Positions 17,063 to 25,158 of a stretch of DNA of 64,000 nucleotides are shown here, one piece after another (position 1 is the first letter of the stretch; every line of letters starts with the position of its first letter). Where the stretch lies: positions 372,001 to 436,000 of the forward strand of contig NZ_AP022593.1 in assembly GCF_010731815.2 (NCBI RefSeq), in the 5' to 3' direction. The notes below the pieces were generated by a model. It saw only the letters and a program-made list of their open reading frames with translations, searched no databases and had not been told where the DNA came from. The stretch is from Mycolicibacterium arabiense (GTDB taxonomy: Bacteria; Actinomycetota; Actinomycetes; Mycobacteriales; Mycobacteriaceae). Both the position numbers and the translations under genes were made by a program.

Positions 17063-19302
17063 TCCAAAGGCGTTGCGCGCCCGAACAAGTAGCCCTGGGC
17101 CAGTCGGCAGCCGGCAGCGAATACCGTGTCGGCCTGGGTCTGGTGCTCGATGCCCTCGGCGATGACGTCCAGGCCCAGCGAGCCGCAGAGGCCGATCACC
17201 GAGCGGTACAGGGCCAGGTCCCGGTCTGGCTCGGCGCCGACCGCCAGGCTGCGATCCAGTTTGACGGTGTGCACCGGCAGCGTGTGCAGGTACGTCAGCG
17301 AGTTGAAGCCTGCGCCGAAGTCGTCGAGGGCCACCTTGACGCCCATCGTGCTCAACCGCCTGATGGCGGCGGCACCCGCGGTGAGGTCGACGATCGGAAC
17401 CGTCTCGGTGATCTCCAGGACAACCCGGCCGGCCTCGATGTCGTGTCGGGCCAACGTCTGCACCACCACTTGCTCAAACGCGGCGTTGCCCAGCCGTGCT
17501 GCTCCGATGTTGACGTGCAAGTCGAGTTCCAGGCCGGCTGCTCGCACCTCCCGGCACGCCACGTCGAGCACCATGGCGTCCAGAGCCGCTCCCAGCCCGG
17601 CTCCCTCGGCGACCGCGACGAACGTCTCCGGCGGGATTTGCATGTCGTTGGGCGCAGTCCAGCGCGCCAGCGCCTCCACCGCCACCGGTACGCCGTCGGG
17701 CAGGCTCACCACGGGCTGGTAAACCAGGCGAAAGCCCGCCGGAACCCCACCCTTCGCCTGCCGCAATGCGCTCGGGAAGTCGACCGACACCCCCGAGGAC
17801 GGCCGGTAGACGACGGCGGTGTTCTTGCCGAGGCGCTTGCCCGCGTACATGGAACTGTCTGCCTGCCTTATCAAGTCGTCCGACGTCGGCGTCGGCTCGC
17901 CGCTGGGTGGCCGGACGAGGCCCATGCTGGCGCGCACGCGCACCGCCGAGCCGTGCACGGCGAACGGATCCCGCAGCGCGACCCTGGGCCGATCGGCGAC
18001 GACCTCGGGAAGCTCGTCGTCGCCCTCGACCAGGACCGCGAACTCGTCGCCGCCGATGCGGGCCAGCGTGTCCGACGGCCCGACGCAGCGTTTGAGCCGC
18101 GCGCCGACCGCGCACAGCAGGTCGTCGCCCGCGGCGTGCCCGTACTGGTCGTTGACCTCCTTGAAGTCGTCGATGTCGACGAAGATGAGCACGAACCGGC
18201 CGTCTCGCAGCGCTTCGTCCAGTCGTTGGGCGAACAACAATCTGTTCGGCAACCCGGTGAGCGGGTCGTGCTGCACCTGATGGGCCAACCGGCGCTGGGC
18301 TTCGTAGAGCCGTTGGGTCAGCAACTGCTGGGCCCGCATGGCCACCACCTGACGGGTGGTGACGAGCGCGATCAAGGCCAACGCCATGCAGATCAACGTC
18401 GAAGTCAGGCGCTGCCCGATCATGAGGTGGAACGCCAGGAGGCTGAAGATGGCGACGAAACCGATGTACGGCACGACCGACTGCACCCAGTCCATGGCGT
18501 GCGCGCCGCCCCTGCCCGAGAACTCCGGCTGGCGCTCGAGGACCGAGAACGCGATCAGCAATGGCCCCAGGATCGCTCCGACACCACCCCAGAGGTCGCC
18601 ACCCTCGACGCCTGCGGTCCTCAGGTAGGCAATCAGCCGGTCGGAACCCGCGATGATCACCACGCCACCGGACAGCAGCAGGTAGTTCGCCCGGTACGGT
18701 CGGTCGCGTCCGTACGCCATCGCCATGAGCACCGCGAGTACGACGACGATCAGCTCGAGTACCGAATAGGCGATCACGAGCGTCGTGTTCTGCGACCGTG
18801 GCAGCGCCGCGCCCGTCTTCGCACCCAGCCCGGCGATGAGGACCAGTATCGAGAAGGCCACCGCGGCCACCAGGCCGTCGAGCCCGGCGATGACCCGGGA
18901 GTGCGGCATCGCGGCACCGCGCCGGGCGCTCAGCCCGGCGGACCGGGCCAACAACATCATCGCCAGCAGCGAGAGCACCGGCGGCATGAAGTAGGCAACG
19001 ACACCCGGCAGCGGTGCCGTGTTCGCGCCGTCACCCGTGCCGCCGAACCACCAGAACAGCTCACCGACGAGCCAGCTCGTCATCGCCGCGATGACCAGCA
19101 GCCGCCACCACCGCGCGATCCCGGCCACCCGACGCGCGACCGTCACCGCGCAGACGAGTGCCCCTGCGCCCACGCCCGCCTGCAGGACGGCCGCGATCCA
19201 ATGGGCCGCGCCGTGCCCGAACAACGCCAGGGCGTTCATCCACGCGAGCACTGCCACCACGGTGAACAGGCCGAGCCGAACGTTGCTGCCGTTGACGATC
19301 AC
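17014..19302 (-). CDS. Membrane-bound GGDEF-EAL protein (cyclic di-GMP synthesis/breakdown)
   Basis: This 762-residue signalling protein has 8-10 predicted membrane helices in residues 1-320. A diguanylate cyclase domain follows with intact GGDEF at 417-421, then a phosphodiesterase domain with EAL at 543-545 (AVEALARW), EITET, DDFGAGFNSL and AEGIEHQTQ. Both active sites look complete, so it could make and degrade c-di-GMP. The position expected for the inhibitory RxxD site reads GPSD, so product inhibition through that site is unlikely. The membrane part is a sensor with no recognised ligand. Confidence 0.9.
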   Translation of the reverse strand: MIVNGSNVRLGLFTVVAVLAWMNALALFGHGAAHWIAAVLQAGVGAGALVCAVTVARRVAGIARWWRLLVIAAMTSWLVGELFWWFGGTGDGANTAPLPGVVAYFMPPVLSLLAMMLLARSAGLSARRGAAMPHSRVIAGLDGLVAAVAFSILVLIAGLGAKTGAALPRSQNTTLVIAYSVLELIVVVLAVLMAMAYGRDRPYRANYLLLSGGVVIIAGSDRLIAYLRTAGVEGGDLWGGVGAILGPLLIAFSVLERQPEFSGRGGAHAMDWVQSVVPYIGFVAIFSLLAFHLMIGQRLTSTLICMALALIALVTTRQVVAMRAQQLLTQRLYEAQRRLAHQVQHDPLTGLPNRLLFAQRLDEALRDGRFVLIFVDIDDFKEVNDQYGHAAGDDLLCAVGARLKRCVGPSDTLARIGGDEFAVLVEGDDELPEVVADRPRVALRDPFAVHGSAVRVRASMGLVRPPSGEPTPTSDDLIRQADSSMYAGKRLGKNTAVVYRPSSGVSVDFPSALRQAKGGVPAGFRLVYQPVVSLPDGVPVAVEALARWTAPNDMQIPPETFVAVAEGAGLGAALDAMVLDVACREVRAAGLELDLHVNIGAARLGNAAFEQVVVQTLARHDIEAGRVVLEITETVPIVDLTAGAAAIRRLSTMGVKVALDDFGAGFNSLTYLHTLPVHTVKLDRSLAVGAEPDRDLALYRSVIGLCGSLGLDVIAEGIEHQTQADTVFAAGCRLAQGYLFGRATPLDQMIGSSSGLRTRSHR

Positions 19303-19416
19303 GGCCCCCCGTTCGTCGTCCTATGTGTCAGCGATCGCTCATCGTCCCACGCCGGACGGCCGATCCGAGTCGCGATGACCAGGCCGACCGCGAATTGCTT
19401 CGCGACGGGCCGACGA

Positions 19417-19551
19417 TCAACTCGCCGCGCCCCGGCATCGCGTCGAGCAGTAGATCACCTGATCCCACTGTCCCCTCGACCGCCACTTCTTCCTGTTCGA
19501 GAACGGTCGGCCGCACGTGGCGCACGTCTTCGTCTCGGTGTTCTTCTGCAC
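19417..19551 (-). CDS. DUF2256 zinc-ribbon-like small protein (44 aa)
   Basis: A GTG start at 19551 gives a 44-residue protein matching DUF2256: CATCGRPFSNRKKW, then WDQVIYCSTRCR. The four cysteines (CxxC and CxxxC) probably bind zinc. The family is small, widespread and of unknown function, often near photolyase or DNA-repair genes in other bacteria. Here it lies between the GGDEF-EAL gene and the divergent toxin-antitoxin operon. The distinctive spacing of cysteines and tryptophans makes a chance match unlikely. Confidence 0.72.
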   Translation of the reverse strand: MQKNTETKTCATCGRPFSNRKKWRSRGQWDQVIYCSTRCRGAAS

Positions 19552-19597
19552 CCAGCACGCATACCCCAACTGTCCGCGCCGGCACCGCCGAACCGTT

Positions 19598-19622
19598 GTA
19601 GCATTTTGCTACGAGCTGTAGC
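19598..19622 (+). promoter_or_regulatory. Inverted repeats in the toxin-antitoxin promoter
   Basis: GTAGC-ATTTT-GCTAC (19598-19612) is a perfect inverted repeat. A further GTAGC follows at 19618-19622, and GTAG recurs at 19628-19631. The AT-rich stretch just before the antitoxin SD (GGGAGGT) suggests promoter and autoregulatory operator, as is usual for type II systems. Exact -35 and -10 boxes are not clear. Confidence 0.45.
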
Positions 19623-19645
19623 AGTATGTAGTCGGGAGGTAGGCC

Positions 19646-20035
19646 ATGGCGAACATCGCCGATCGTGTCACCAGGGTTGCTGCCGACCTCGTCGAGAGTG
19701 CAGCGGTCGAAGGCGCCCGCCAAAGTCGTTCGGCCAAGCAGCAGCTCGATCACTGGGCTCGCGTCGGACGGGCGGTGTCCAGCCACCAGACCGCATCTCG
19801 TCACCGCGTAGAAGCGGCACTGGCAGGCGATCTGGACGTGACCGCGCTGGCGGACGAAGAAGGCGTCGTCTTCAACGCTGAGATATCCGCCGCCATCGAG
19901 GAGAGTCTCGCCTCCACGAACTATGGGGACGTCCTCGCCCGACGTGGCATCACGATGGTTGCGCTCGACGACGACGGTGAGATCGTCGAGTACTGGCCGG
20001 ACGGCACGTCGGCCGTGGTGCGCATCGACGAGTGA
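19646..20035 (+). CDS. ParD-like antitoxin
   Basis: This 129-residue protein carries the segment SAKQQLDHWARVGRAVS, typical of the ParD-like antitoxin family (PF11903-type), in a helical N-terminal half that would bind DNA. The C-terminal half is acidic (VALDDDGEIVEYWPDG) and would contact the toxin. GGGAGGT precedes the ATG at good spacing. It is followed 34 bp later by a zeta-type toxin gene. It should neutralise that toxin and repress its own promoter through the repeats upstream; this is inferred from family and context. Confidence 0.75.
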   Translation: MANIADRVTRVAADLVESAAVEGARQSRSAKQQLDHWARVGRAVSSHQTASRHRVEAALAGDLDVTALADEEGVVFNAEISAAIEESLASTNYGDVLARRGITMVALDDDGEIVEYWPDGTSAVVRIDE

Positions 20036-20069
20036 GGCCTGACCGCACTGCCGTCGACGGGCGATCCCG

Positions 20070-20648
20070 GTGAGGCGGCTCGATCTCGTCGTCGGTCCGA
20101 ACGGTGCGGGTAAGTCGACCTTCGTCGCACTGACTCTGGCACCGCTGCTGCCTCGCAGCGTGTTCGTCAACGCCGACGAGATCGCCAAGCAGCGCTGGCC
20201 GGACGATCCGATGGGCCACGCCTATGACGCGGCGCGCGTCGCCGCCGAAACCCGGGCGAGACTCATCGAACTGGGCAAGCCCTTCATCGCCGAGACGGTG
20301 TTCTCGCACCCGTCGAAGCTCGAACTCATCCGCTCCGCACGCACGGCCGGGTTCACCGTCGCCCTGCACGTCGTACTCATCCCCGAGGACCTTGCAGTGG
20401 AGCGCGTGAAGCGCCGGGTGATGCACGGCGGACACGACGTGCCCGAGGGCAAGATCCGGGAACGGCACCGCCGGCTGTCGGAACTGGTGGTGACGGCGAT
20501 GCCCACGGTCGATACGGCGACGGTGTACGACAATTCGCGCCGACGGGGTCCACGCATCGTTGCGCAGATGACCGCGGGAACGATGATCGGTGCACCGTCG
20601 TGGCCGTCCTGGACGCCGGCGCCGCTGGTCGAGCGCTGGCCGGCTTGA
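20070..20648 (+). CDS. Zeta toxin family P-loop kinase
   Basis: This 192-residue P-loop protein starts at GTG 20070, with Walker A GPNGAGKST at 9-17. The zeta/PezT-like segment NADEIAKQRWP follows, then KPFIAETVFSHPSK and an Arg-rich lid (VKRRVMHGGHDVPEGKI). Zeta toxins phosphorylate UDP-N-acetylglucosamine and block wall synthesis; some relatives are harmless kinases. Its partner is the ParD-like antitoxin 34 bp upstream rather than a classical epsilon antitoxin. Whether it is toxic is not visible from sequence. Confidence 0.8.
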   Translation: MRRLDLVVGPNGAGKSTFVALTLAPLLPRSVFVNADEIAKQRWPDDPMGHAYDAARVAAETRARLIELGKPFIAETVFSHPSKLELIRSARTAGFTVALHVVLIPEDLAVERVKRRVMHGGHDVPEGKIRERHRRLSELVVTAMPTVDTATVYDNSRRRGPRIVAQMTAGTMIGAPSWPSWTPAPLVERWPA

Positions 20649-20734
20649 CCACCTGCTGCGACTGCCGACGGTTCGACTGCGGCCCGCCGGGGTAGTCGGC
20701 GCGGGTTGTCGTCGTCGCAGGTGAAGGGGTGGGT

Positions 20735-22159
20735 ATGGAATCGTCCGAGAGCGTCCCGTCGAAGACTGCCGAAGACCAACGGGACGCGCCCGGGCAACTC
20801 ACCGGCGCCGTGGTGATCGTCGCGCTGGTGTCGGCGATCTCGGGCGTGCTGTACGGCTACGACACCGGCATCATCTCCGGCGCGCTCCTGCAGATCACCG
20901 ACGACTTCGGCATCGCCGAGACGTGGAAGCAGGTCATCGCCGCCAGCATTCTGCTCGGCGCCGTCATCGGAGCACTGACGTGTAGTTACCTGTCGGACAA
21001 GCGCGGTCGCAAGGGCACGTTGCTACTGCTGGCAGTCGTCTTCGTCGTCGGTGCGCTGTGGTGCGCGTCCGCGCCGAATCCCGTTCTGCTGTCGCTCGGT
21101 CGGCTCGTGCTGGGGTTCGCCGTCGGTGGTGCCACGCAGACGGCGCCGATGTACGTCGCCGAATTGGCACCGCCGAAATACCGTGGTCGCCTGGTGCTGT
21201 GCTTCCAGATCGCGATCGGCGTGGGGATCGTCATCGCCACGATCGTCGGTGCCACCGAATCGATTTCGTGGCGCCACTCGATCGGTGCCGCGGCCGTCCC
21301 CGCCGCGATCATGCTGGGGCTGCTGCTCCGGCTGCCGGAAAGCCCGCGGTGGTTGGTCAAGCAAGGCAACGGCGACGAAGCGCGCAGCGTGCTGCAGCGG
21401 GTGCGCCCGTCGAACTACGACGTGGAGCGCGAACTCGACGAGACGGCGAACCTCGCCCGGGTCGAGCGGACCGCCAAGACGCGTGGGTGGCCGGGTCTGC
21501 GTGAGGCCTGGGTGCGCCCCGCGCTGATACTGGGGTGCGGCATCGCCATCTTCACTCAGCTCAGCGGCATCGAGATGATCATCTACTACTCGCCGACCAT
21601 CCTGACCGACAACGGATTCGACACCTCGGTGGCGCTTCAGGTGTCGGTGGCGCTCGGCGTGACCTACCTCCTGGCGCAACTCGGCGGACTGGCGATCATC
21701 GATCGGGTCGGCAGGCGTCGACTCACGCTGATCATGATTCCCGGTGCCGCGGTCAGCCTGTTCGTCCTGGGATTGCTCTTCGTCACCGGCAACAGCGGTC
21801 GCGACTCGATGCCCTTCATCATCGCGTGCCTGATCGTGTTCATGCTCTTCAACGCAGGCGGGTTGCAGCTGATGGGCTGGTTGACGGGGTCGGAGACCTA
21901 CCCGCTGGCCGTGCGTCCCGCGGGCACCGCCGCCCAGTCGGCTGCGCTGTGGGCAACGAACCTGTTCATCACGCTGACCCTGCTGTCGCTGATCACCGCG
22001 ATCGGTGTCGGTCCGTCGATGTGGTTGTACGCCGCGTTCAACGTGGCGGCATGGGTGTTCGTCTACTTCCGGATGCCCGACCTCACCGGTAGGAGTCTCG
22101 AGGAAATCGAGGGCAAGCTCGCCGACGGCAAGTTCCGCCCGGCGGACTTCGCGCGCTGA
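20735..22159 (+). CDS. Sugar porter MFS transporter
   Basis: This 474-residue protein has 12 predicted membrane helices and sugar-porter signatures: GVLYGYDTGIISGAL in helix 1, DKRGRK in loop 2-3, PESPRWL before the central loop, and DRVGRR in loop 8-9. The usual C-terminal PETKG is changed to MPDLTG but is still followed by RSLEEIE. It probably imports a hexose, pentose or inositol by proton symport, similar in type to mycobacterial SugI. The ATG at 20735 follows AAGGGG. It stands alone, convergent with 22167. Confidence 0.88.
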   Translation: MESSESVPSKTAEDQRDAPGQLTGAVVIVALVSAISGVLYGYDTGIISGALLQITDDFGIAETWKQVIAASILLGAVIGALTCSYLSDKRGRKGTLLLLAVVFVVGALWCASAPNPVLLSLGRLVLGFAVGGATQTAPMYVAELAPPKYRGRLVLCFQIAIGVGIVIATIVGATESISWRHSIGAAAVPAAIMLGLLLRLPESPRWLVKQGNGDEARSVLQRVRPSNYDVERELDETANLARVERTAKTRGWPGLREAWVRPALILGCGIAIFTQLSGIEMIIYYSPTILTDNGFDTSVALQVSVALGVTYLLAQLGGLAIIDRVGRRRLTLIMIPGAAVSLFVLGLLFVTGNSGRDSMPFIIACLIVFMLFNAGGLQLMGWLTGSETYPLAVRPAGTAAQSAALWATNLFITLTLLSLITAIGVGPSMWLYAAFNVAAWVFVYFRMPDLTGRSLEEIEGKLADGKFRPADFAR

Positions 22160-22166
22160 AAGCCCG

Positions 22167-22460
22167 TCAGGAGGTGGCGCTCTCGCGTGCCTTCTCGAGT
22201 TCGGCGATCAGCGCGTCGACGTCCGCGCGACGCTCGGCTGGGACCTGCAGCGAATAGAACGTACCGATGCTGACGGTGACCTGCAGCAGGTGCTCCTTCT
22301 CGGTGCCGAACAGCTTCTTGCGCCTCGTGAACTCCTTGACGTCGGTGCCGGAGTACTGGTCCGCGGGGTTGCGGCCACGCGACGTGCCGGTACGCAACTT
22401 CTCGACCCAGTTGCCGTCCACGACGATGCTCTCGCCGTTGATCCCATCGATGCGGAACAT
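22167..22460 (-). CDS. Hypothetical protein coupled to the secreted WCPGDP gene
   Basis: This 97-residue soluble protein, MFRIDGINGES to the C terminus, has an N-terminal beta-rich half (IVVDGNWVEKL, DVKEFTRRKKLFG) and a C-terminal helix (DALIAELEKARES), reminiscent of a small bacterial PH-like domain. No family can be named with confidence. Its ATG overlaps the stop of the secreted protein upstream (TGATG), indicating co-translation. A function linked to the secreted partner is possible but unsupported. Confidence 0.6.
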   Translation of the reverse strand: MFRIDGINGESIVVDGNWVEKLRTGTSRGRNPADQYSGTDVKEFTRRKKLFGTEKEHLLQVTVSIGTFYSLQVPAERRADVDALIAELEKARESATS

Positions 22461-22870
22461 CAGTACCCGATCTCGTCGCAGATCGGCGGAATGATGAACA
22501 GGGATCCCCGCGGACTGCAGAACGGGCGCGGGCCGGGCGGAGGCGGAGGGGGCGGCGCCGGCGCGAGTACCGGCGGCGGTTCGGCCGGCCGCGGTGTGCC
22601 GGACCACGGGTACATGGTGTTGGAGGTGACGTCGACGATGCCATAGGAGTTCCAGTACCAGTCGTGGCACGTGTTCCAGTCCCAACTGACCACCTGACTG
22701 CCCGGCGGCAGCGGATCGCCGGGGCACCAGTGCGTGCAGGTGAGGCCCTGGGGGCAGTTGCCGCCCTGGTAGCTCGGACCTTCCGCGATGGCGGTGGCCG
22801 TGCTCAGGCCCGACATGGTCAGGCCGGCGGCCACCACGGCTGCCGTAGCCAAGCGAGACAGTCGAATCAC
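22460..22870 (-). CDS. Secreted WCPGDP-motif protein with proline-rich tail
   Basis: This 136-residue protein has a clear signal peptide with an Ala-rich core, cleaved near ATAIA. The mature part has Cys pairs around CPQGLTCTHWCPGDP and DWNTCHDWYW, a Pro-rich stretch (PAPPPPPPPG), and a final disulfide-like C-x14-C. The WCPGDP and CH-x-YW motifs recur in the truncated gene at the left edge. This looks like a mycobacterial family of small exported proteins with no known role. It is translationally coupled to the 97-residue gene downstream. Confidence 0.72.
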   Translation of the reverse strand: MIRLSRLATAAVVAAGLTMSGLSTATAIAEGPSYQGGNCPQGLTCTHWCPGDPLPPGSQVVSWDWNTCHDWYWNSYGIVDVTSNTMYPWSGTPRPAEPPPVLAPAPPPPPPPGPRPFCSPRGSLFIIPPICDEIGY

Positions 22871-22995
22871 GTGAATACCCCCTTCGTGGCCCCACCCTCG
22901 TGGCGGCGCCCGTCGGCATCGAGTACATCGTCAGTCGACCCCATACCGATCCCAACAACGATGCACCCGACGCAGACCCGCCGCAGCGATTTGGG

Positions 22996-24612
22996 CTACC
23001 GGGCGCCACGCCCGTCGTCGTCATCCTGGCCCTGATGCGACTCGTCGTCGTCCTGCCCGTCCGACCGAACCGGTTCGAGGGCGACGCTCAGCGATCGATG
23101 GCTCCCGGTCGCGCTGGCCTGTTCCGGCTCAGCGGGCTGCAGGCGTACGACCCGGCCCACGGCACGGCGCAGCCCCGGTGGTCCCTCGATGCGGAAGAAG
23201 TCGCCGAGCCGTCCGGCGCGGTACCGCAGCGGGGACCCCACGAACTCGCCCAGCACCACACCGCTGCCCAGTGCCAGCGCCACGGCAGTTGCCGAGAGCA
23301 GTTGCGCCAGACCGTCGTCGAAGTTGCCATCGACCGCGAGGTAGAACACGGCACGGAAGACCGCCAGACCCGGCAGCATCGGCATGATGGCGGCGGTCGC
23401 CGTGATGAGAGCCGGGGCCTGCCTGCGGATCGAGATGAGGGTGGCCACGAAGCCGACCGCGACCGCGGCGGTCCCGGTCGCCACGACCTGGCCGACGCCC
23501 GCCGTCCCGAGTGCGATCAGGAGCCACTCGGCGCTGGCCGCGGCAATTCCCGCGATGACCACGGACCGCAGCGGGGCGTAGCTCGCCACGGTCAGGCACG
23601 CTCCCGCCAATCCGGCGCCCACCACGGCGATGGCGATGGTCAGCGGCTGGTTCGGGATGATGAAGCTCTCGGTGGCGTCGACGTGGAGTTCGATCGAGAT
23701 GCCGGCGAGCGTCGCGACCTGCAGCCCGGCGACGATCCCCACGACGATCCCCGAGGTGAGGAACAGCGCCTCTCCGAGCCGCGCCACGGCAGTGAGCATG
23801 TTGCCCGTCACCGCGTCCTGCATGGCGCCGACGAACGTCAGTCCCGACAGGAGCATCACGATCCCGGTGGCCACCAGCGCGGTCGGGTTCAGTCCGGCGA
23901 AGAGGTACGCGGCGACGGCCACGAGTGTCGCGATCGCCGCGCCCGTGACGTGCTGGAAGAAGAAGGGGGTGCCGATCCGGTTCAGCAGCCGGCCGGTCTG
24001 GTCGATCACGGCCGACGTCACCGCTGCCAGCACGCACGTCAGCCACGTGCCCCCCAGCAGCATGGCGATGCCCAGCGCGAACCCGGCCCAGCCGACGGTC
24101 GCGAGCCAGCGCGGGTAGCGATGCGGTTTCTCGGTCAACTCGTCCATGGCGTCGTGCGCCTCGTCGACCGTGACGCCGCCGGAGGTGATGCGTTGCACCA
24201 ACTGGTCGAGATCGGCCAGCCGCGTGTAGTCGGTCGACCTGACGTGCACGGCCCGCACGATGGTCACCGCCGGGCTGTCCGCGGTCGGCAACGCCGACAC
24301 CAGCGCGGTCGTCCCGAAGACGTCGACGACGCAGTCGGTGAGGCGATACGCCAGGGCCACGTCCTCGGCGGTCGCGATGACGTCGGCGGTGCCCGCACCC
24401 GACGACAGCATGACTTCGGCGAGCCGGATGGTCAGGTCTAACACGCGTCGGGTATGCAGGTCGCCCACGTCCCGAACGGTCCGCCTGCGCTGCCCGGCGA
24501 TGGGTGCCGGGTCGCGGCGGCCGGGCAGCGCTATGCGTACCGCCCGGCGGGTGCGTGCGCTGTCATCGGATCGGTCGCGTGCCACTCGCAGCAGGATACT
24601 GGCGCGTGGCAC
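22996..24612 (-). CDS. Threonine/serine exporter family protein (ThrE-like)
   Basis: This protein of about 538 residues has a soluble N-terminal region, then the ThrE signature (RLAEVMLSSGAGTADV, VFGTTALVSAL) and around ten membrane helices from residue 140 to 450. The C-terminal 80 residues are charged and probably cytoplasmic. ThrE of Corynebacterium exports threonine and serine with the proton gradient; the M. tuberculosis homologue is Rv3737. I chose GTG 24612; the frame is also open to 24651. Length matches fused ThrE proteins. Confidence 0.83.
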   Translation of the reverse strand: MPRASILLRVARDRSDDSARTRRAVRIALPGRRDPAPIAGQRRRTVRDVGDLHTRRVLDLTIRLAEVMLSSGAGTADVIATAEDVALAYRLTDCVVDVFGTTALVSALPTADSPAVTIVRAVHVRSTDYTRLADLDQLVQRITSGGVTVDEAHDAMDELTEKPHRYPRWLATVGWAGFALGIAMLLGGTWLTCVLAAVTSAVIDQTGRLLNRIGTPFFFQHVTGAAIATLVAVAAYLFAGLNPTALVATGIVMLLSGLTFVGAMQDAVTGNMLTAVARLGEALFLTSGIVVGIVAGLQVATLAGISIELHVDATESFIIPNQPLTIAIAVVGAGLAGACLTVASYAPLRSVVIAGIAAASAEWLLIALGTAGVGQVVATGTAAVAVGFVATLISIRRQAPALITATAAIMPMLPGLAVFRAVFYLAVDGNFDDGLAQLLSATAVALALGSGVVLGEFVGSPLRYRAGRLGDFFRIEGPPGLRRAVGRVVRLQPAEPEQASATGSHRSLSVALEPVRSDGQDDDESHQGQDDDDGRGAR

Positions 24613-24669
24613 GCCGACCCGAATCGCTGCGCTCCCGTCCCCGGGACGCACCGGCCGAGCGGCGCGGGA

Positions 24670-25026
24670 TTACTCCGCCGGCGGTTCGAAGAGCTGCAGG
24701 TCGTTGCCCTCCGAATCCTTGAACGTCGCGATCTTGCCCCACGGGTGCTGAGCCACCTCGTCGATGAACTTCACGCCCGCATCAGTGAGGCGGACGATCT
24801 CGTCGTACAGGTCGACGTCCGGCTGGAAGGTGAGGATCGCTCCCCCGCCTGCGCCGCCGTGTGTCGACTCGCGGGCGTTGAGACCGATCGTGACTCCGTT
24901 GCCGTCGACCTCCGACCAGTCATCGCCCTCGTTCTTCACGGTGAGTCCGAGCGTCTCGCCGTAGAACTTCACCGCTCGGCTCATGTCCTCGACTGGAAGC
25001 CACACCGTTGCAATACCGCTAGCCAC
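24670..25026 (-). CDS. VOC-family protein (glyoxalase-like)
   Basis: This 118-residue single VOC domain starts at GTG 25026, preceded by TTGGAGGAA. Paired beta-alpha-beta-beta-beta modules are visible: IATVWLPVEDMSRAVKFYGETLGL first, then FKDSEGNDLQLFEPP at the end, with the final Glu a usual metal ligand. These proteins act as lyases, dioxygenases or drug-binding resistance proteins. No partner identifies the substrate. Confidence 0.83.
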   Translation of the reverse strand: MASGIATVWLPVEDMSRAVKFYGETLGLTVKNEGDDWSEVDGNGVTIGLNARESTHGGAGGGAILTFQPDVDLYDEIVRLTDAGVKFIDEVAQHPWGKIATFKDSEGNDLQLFEPPAE

Positions 25027-25158
25027 TGTTCCTCCAAGAGATTTCGGGATTCGTACACCCGCTGATCTACCCCGTACCGGCCGTGCCACACCACGTCGAA
25101 GCGAGCCGAATGTGACGTCGTCGTCACGAGTGGAACCGTCGTCGAGGACGATGGAAGG

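Noticed and set aside
16981..19881. A very long open frame (966 codons) on the plus strand
   Set aside because: It is antisense to the GGDEF-EAL gene, has the His/Arg/Asp-rich composition of a GC-rich shadow frame, and shows no domain. The minus-strand product is clearly real.
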